A stretch of DNA of 16,861 nt, taken from RPQK01 sp041946865. Its GTDB lineage: Bacteria > Acidobacteriota > UBA6911 > RPQK01. The translations under genes were made by a program, and so were the position numbers. Numbering within the stretch: position 1 is the stretch's first letter; each line of letters opens with the position of its first letter. Positions 14,983-16,861 of this stretch are shown one piece after another. The stretch is taken from assembly GCA_041946865.1 (NCBI GenBank), contig JBHGBF010000110.1:1-16861 (forward strand), in the 5' to 3' direction. The notes beneath the pieces are model-generated. The model made no database searches, was not told the DNA's origin, and was given only the letters and a program-made list of their open reading frames with translations.

Positions 14983-16698
14983 ATGTCAACTGTCAGTACT
15001 CTCATCGCACCTTATGGTGGTCCTCTGGTCAACCTCATCCCTTCTGCCGACGAGCGTGAGGAGTTGCGCAACCGGGTCATCTCCCTGCGCTCAATCCAGA
15101 TTTCGGACCGGTCGGTGTGTGATCTCGAACTACTGGCTACGGGCGGCTTTTCACCGCTGGGTCGCTTCATGTCGCAGGAAGACTACAAGTCCGTTCTCGC
15201 CTGCATGCGTCTAGCCAATGGATGCCTGTTCCCGGTACCCATCATTCTGCCCGTCGAGCCGTCAATCAAACCGCAGCTGGACGAGGAAATTGTCCTGCGC
15301 GACTCGCGGAACCTCCCACTCGCGATTATGCGAGTCGAGGAAGTCTTCCCCTGGGACCTGGAAGAATGCGCCATGCAGTTTCTCGGCACCCGGGACGAGC
15401 GACATCCTCTGGTCGCTGAAATGTATCGCTGGGGCAAGCTGGCGATCTCCGGTCCTATTCAGCTTATCAGCCTTCCCCAACATCTGGACTTTCGCTCTCT
15501 GCGACTGACGCCCCGGGAGGTGCGTGAGGAGCTGGAGCAGCGCGGCCGACCTGAGGTAGTCGCTTTTCAGACCCGGAATCCCCTTCACCGCGTGCACGAG
15601 GAGCTGACCCGCCGCGCGATCGCCGAGGTCGACGGCACCTTGCTGCTCCATCCGGTTGTTGGCATGACCAAACCCGGGGATGTCGACCATTACACGCGGG
15701 TGCGCGCTTACATGGCCTTGACCCGGCAGTACTACGACCCCCAGAGAGTCGTGCTGGCTCTGCTTCCCCTGGCAATGAGGCTGGCCGGGCCCAAAGAGGC
15801 CCTGTGGCACGCGATCATCCGGCGCAATTTCGGAGCAAACCGCCTGATTGTCGGCCGTGATCACGCCGGCCCGGGTTTGAACTCCCAGGGTAGACCGTTC
15901 TTCCCGCCGTACGGCGCCCAGGAACTGGTGGCGGAGTACGCCGCCGAGACGGGCGTGACGCCGGTTCCCTTCAACGAAATGGTCTATCTTCCCGAAGAAG
16001 ACCGCTACGAAGAAGTCTCACGCGTCCCGGCGGGGGCCAAGACCCTTTCACTTTCCGGAACTCAGGTTCGAAATGACTACCTGAACAGGGGCATGAACCT
16101 TCCGGACTGGTTCACCCGCCCGGAGGTCGCTGAAATCCTGGCCTCGCGCCACCCGGCCCGTCACCGGCAGGGCTTTTGCCTGTGGTTCACCGGGTTGAGC
16201 GGGGCAGGGAAGTCGACGATCGGCGAAATCGTGACGGTAATGCTGCAGGAGCGCGGGCTTCAGGTGACGGTCATGGACGGGGACGTGGTGCGCACCCACT
16301 TGTCCAAAGGCCTGGGCTTCAGCCGCGAGGACCGCGATATCAACATCCGCCGCATCGGCTTTGTCGCTGCTGAAATTGTCCGCCATGGCGGCCGCGTCAT
16401 CTGCGCCGCCGTCAGCCCTTATCGCAGCACTCGAAACGACGTGCGCAACATGATCGGGCGGGATAACTTCATTGAAGTCTTCGTCGACACTCCGCTTGAA
16501 GTCTGCGAGCAGCGCGACACCAAGGGCATGTACGCCAAGGCCCGTCGAGGTGAGATCAAGGGCTTTACGGGAATTGACGACCCGTACGAGCCGCCAGTCA
16601 GCCCGGAATTAACCATCAAGACCACCGAGCAGACCGCCGAAGAAGCCGCCAAGACGATCATCGACTTCCTGATCAAGGAACGCCTGTTGCTCGAGTAA
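14983..16698 (+). CDS. Bifunctional sulfate adenylyltransferase / adenylylsulfate kinase
   Basis: This cytoplasmic enzyme activates sulfate in two steps: ATP sulfurylase makes adenosine phosphosulfate and APS kinase phosphorylates it to PAPS, for assimilation or sulfonation. The 571-residue protein has an N-terminal sulfurylase (about 1-385) with QTRNPLHRVHE (196-206, substrate-binding QXRN and HXXH-type histidines), GRDHAGPG and a late SGTQVRNDYL. The C-terminal kinase (about 395-571) has the P-loop GLSGAGKST (404-412), VMDGDVVRTHLSKGLGFSREDR, and TKGMYAKARRGEIKGFTGID. Both active sites look intact, unlike fungal sulfurylases whose kinase domain is degenerate. ATG 14983 is preferred over ATG 14947 because AAGGAG (14972-14977) is 5 nt upstream. 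The single-chain form stands in for CysD/CysN plus CysC; no PAPS reductase or sulfate transporter lies in view. Confidence 0.93.
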   Translation: MSTVSTLIAPYGGPLVNLIPSADEREELRNRVISLRSIQISDRSVCDLELLATGGFSPLGRFMSQEDYKSVLACMRLANGCLFPVPIILPVEPSIKPQLDEEIVLRDSRNLPLAIMRVEEVFPWDLEECAMQFLGTRDERHPLVAEMYRWGKLAISGPIQLISLPQHLDFRSLRLTPREVREELEQRGRPEVVAFQTRNPLHRVHEELTRRAIAEVDGTLLLHPVVGMTKPGDVDHYTRVRAYMALTRQYYDPQRVVLALLPLAMRLAGPKEALWHAIIRRNFGANRLIVGRDHAGPGLNSQGRPFFPPYGAQELVAEYAAETGVTPVPFNEMVYLPEEDRYEEVSRVPAGAKTLSLSGTQVRNDYLNRGMNLPDWFTRPEVAEILASRHPARHRQGFCLWFTGLSGAGKSTIGEIVTVMLQERGLQVTVMDGDVVRTHLSKGLGFSREDRDINIRRIGFVAAEIVRHGGRVICAAVSPYRSTRNDVRNMIGRDNFIEVFVDTPLEVCEQRDTKGMYAKARRGEIKGFTGIDDPYEPPVSPELTIKTTEQTAEEAAKTIIDFLIKERLLLE

Positions 16699-16708
16699 GC
16701 CCTGTCAC

Positions 16709-16798
16709 GTGGACGAGAAGGACGCCGTGGACGAAGCGGACAGGAACGTGCGACCATCCACTGCGTCCATCAGGTCCGTTTCGTTCTCGATGTCTCCC
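16709..16798. repeat. 9-bp-periodic GGAC/GTCC inverted repeat element
   Basis: Downstream of sat/cysC the sequence falls into ten consecutive 9-nt units. The first four carry GGAC at the same phase (16711, 16720, 16729, 16738). After a centre of one or two units, the later ones carry TCC or GTCC in phase (16757, 16765, 16774), then decayed GTTC and GTCT (16783, 16792). The arms are inverted: ACGAAGCGGAC (16731-16741) and GTCCGTTTCGT (16774-16784) match at 10 of 11 positions. No open frame explains it. The remaining sequence to 16861 shows nothing I recognise. Confidence 0.6.
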
Positions 16799-16861
16799 CA
16801 CCGTAAATTTGTTCTTGCACGCTCAGCCCGTGTTCTGCCCCCTGCGCGCCAAGCGCTTCAG

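Overview
The window is about 60% GC and gene-dense. It carries nine protein-coding genes and no RNA genes, CRISPR array, insertion sequence or phage genes. The best guess for the host is a Gram-negative heterotroph of the Acidobacteriota. This rests on an Oar-like giant outer-membrane receptor with an N-terminal carboxypeptidase-regulatory-like domain, a secreted DUF1579 protein, a periplasmic PQQ sugar/alcohol dehydrogenase and an IDH3-like NAD-isocitrate dehydrogenase. No marker gene is present, so the phylum is an inference.

Layout. Positions 147-1991 (+) encode a sodium:solute symporter. It converges, across a strong 12-bp terminator hairpin (2054-2080), on an 1128-residue TonB-dependent receptor (5488-2102, -). 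The receptor has a near-consensus sigma70 promoter (TTGACA, 17 bp, TTTAAT) preceded by nested inverted repeats. Divergent from it is a probable short operon on the + strand: DUF1579 secreted protein (5834-6367), PQQ dehydrogenase (6436-8310) and NAD-isocitrate dehydrogenase (8334-9356). The isocitrate dehydrogenase overlaps a convergent purine nucleoside phosphorylase (10188-9340, -) by 17 bp. The phosphorylase diverges from a gamma-glutamyltransferase (10257-11957, +), and both start codons lie exactly 6 nt after a -10-like hexamer. The transferase converges on a probable two-gene minus-strand unit, a tandem thioredoxin-fold protein (14747-13620) followed by glucose-6-phosphate dehydrogenase (13563-12016). 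Last is a bifunctional ATP sulfurylase/APS kinase (14983-16698, +) with a recognisable promoter and a tandem repeat, followed by a 9-bp-periodic inverted repeat element.

How the genes fit together. The genes are mainly core and nutrient metabolism: uptake across the outer membrane (TonB receptor) and inner membrane (symporter), periplasmic oxidation (PQQ enzyme), TCA cycle, purine salvage, NADPH supply (zwf), thiol redox (redoxin/TlpA fusion), gamma-glutamyl peptide turnover (GGT) and sulfate activation (Sat-CysC). A loose sulfur/thiol/redox theme runs through the right half, but adjacency is the only evidence for it. I did not find a convincing new multi-gene system. The most unusual items are regulatory or structural: the paired leaderless divergent promoters, the nested palindromes before the receptor, the tandem repeat over the sat/cysC -35 box, the 9-nt-phased GGAC/GTCC element, and a Lys-to-Glu change at a normally conserved G6PDH position.
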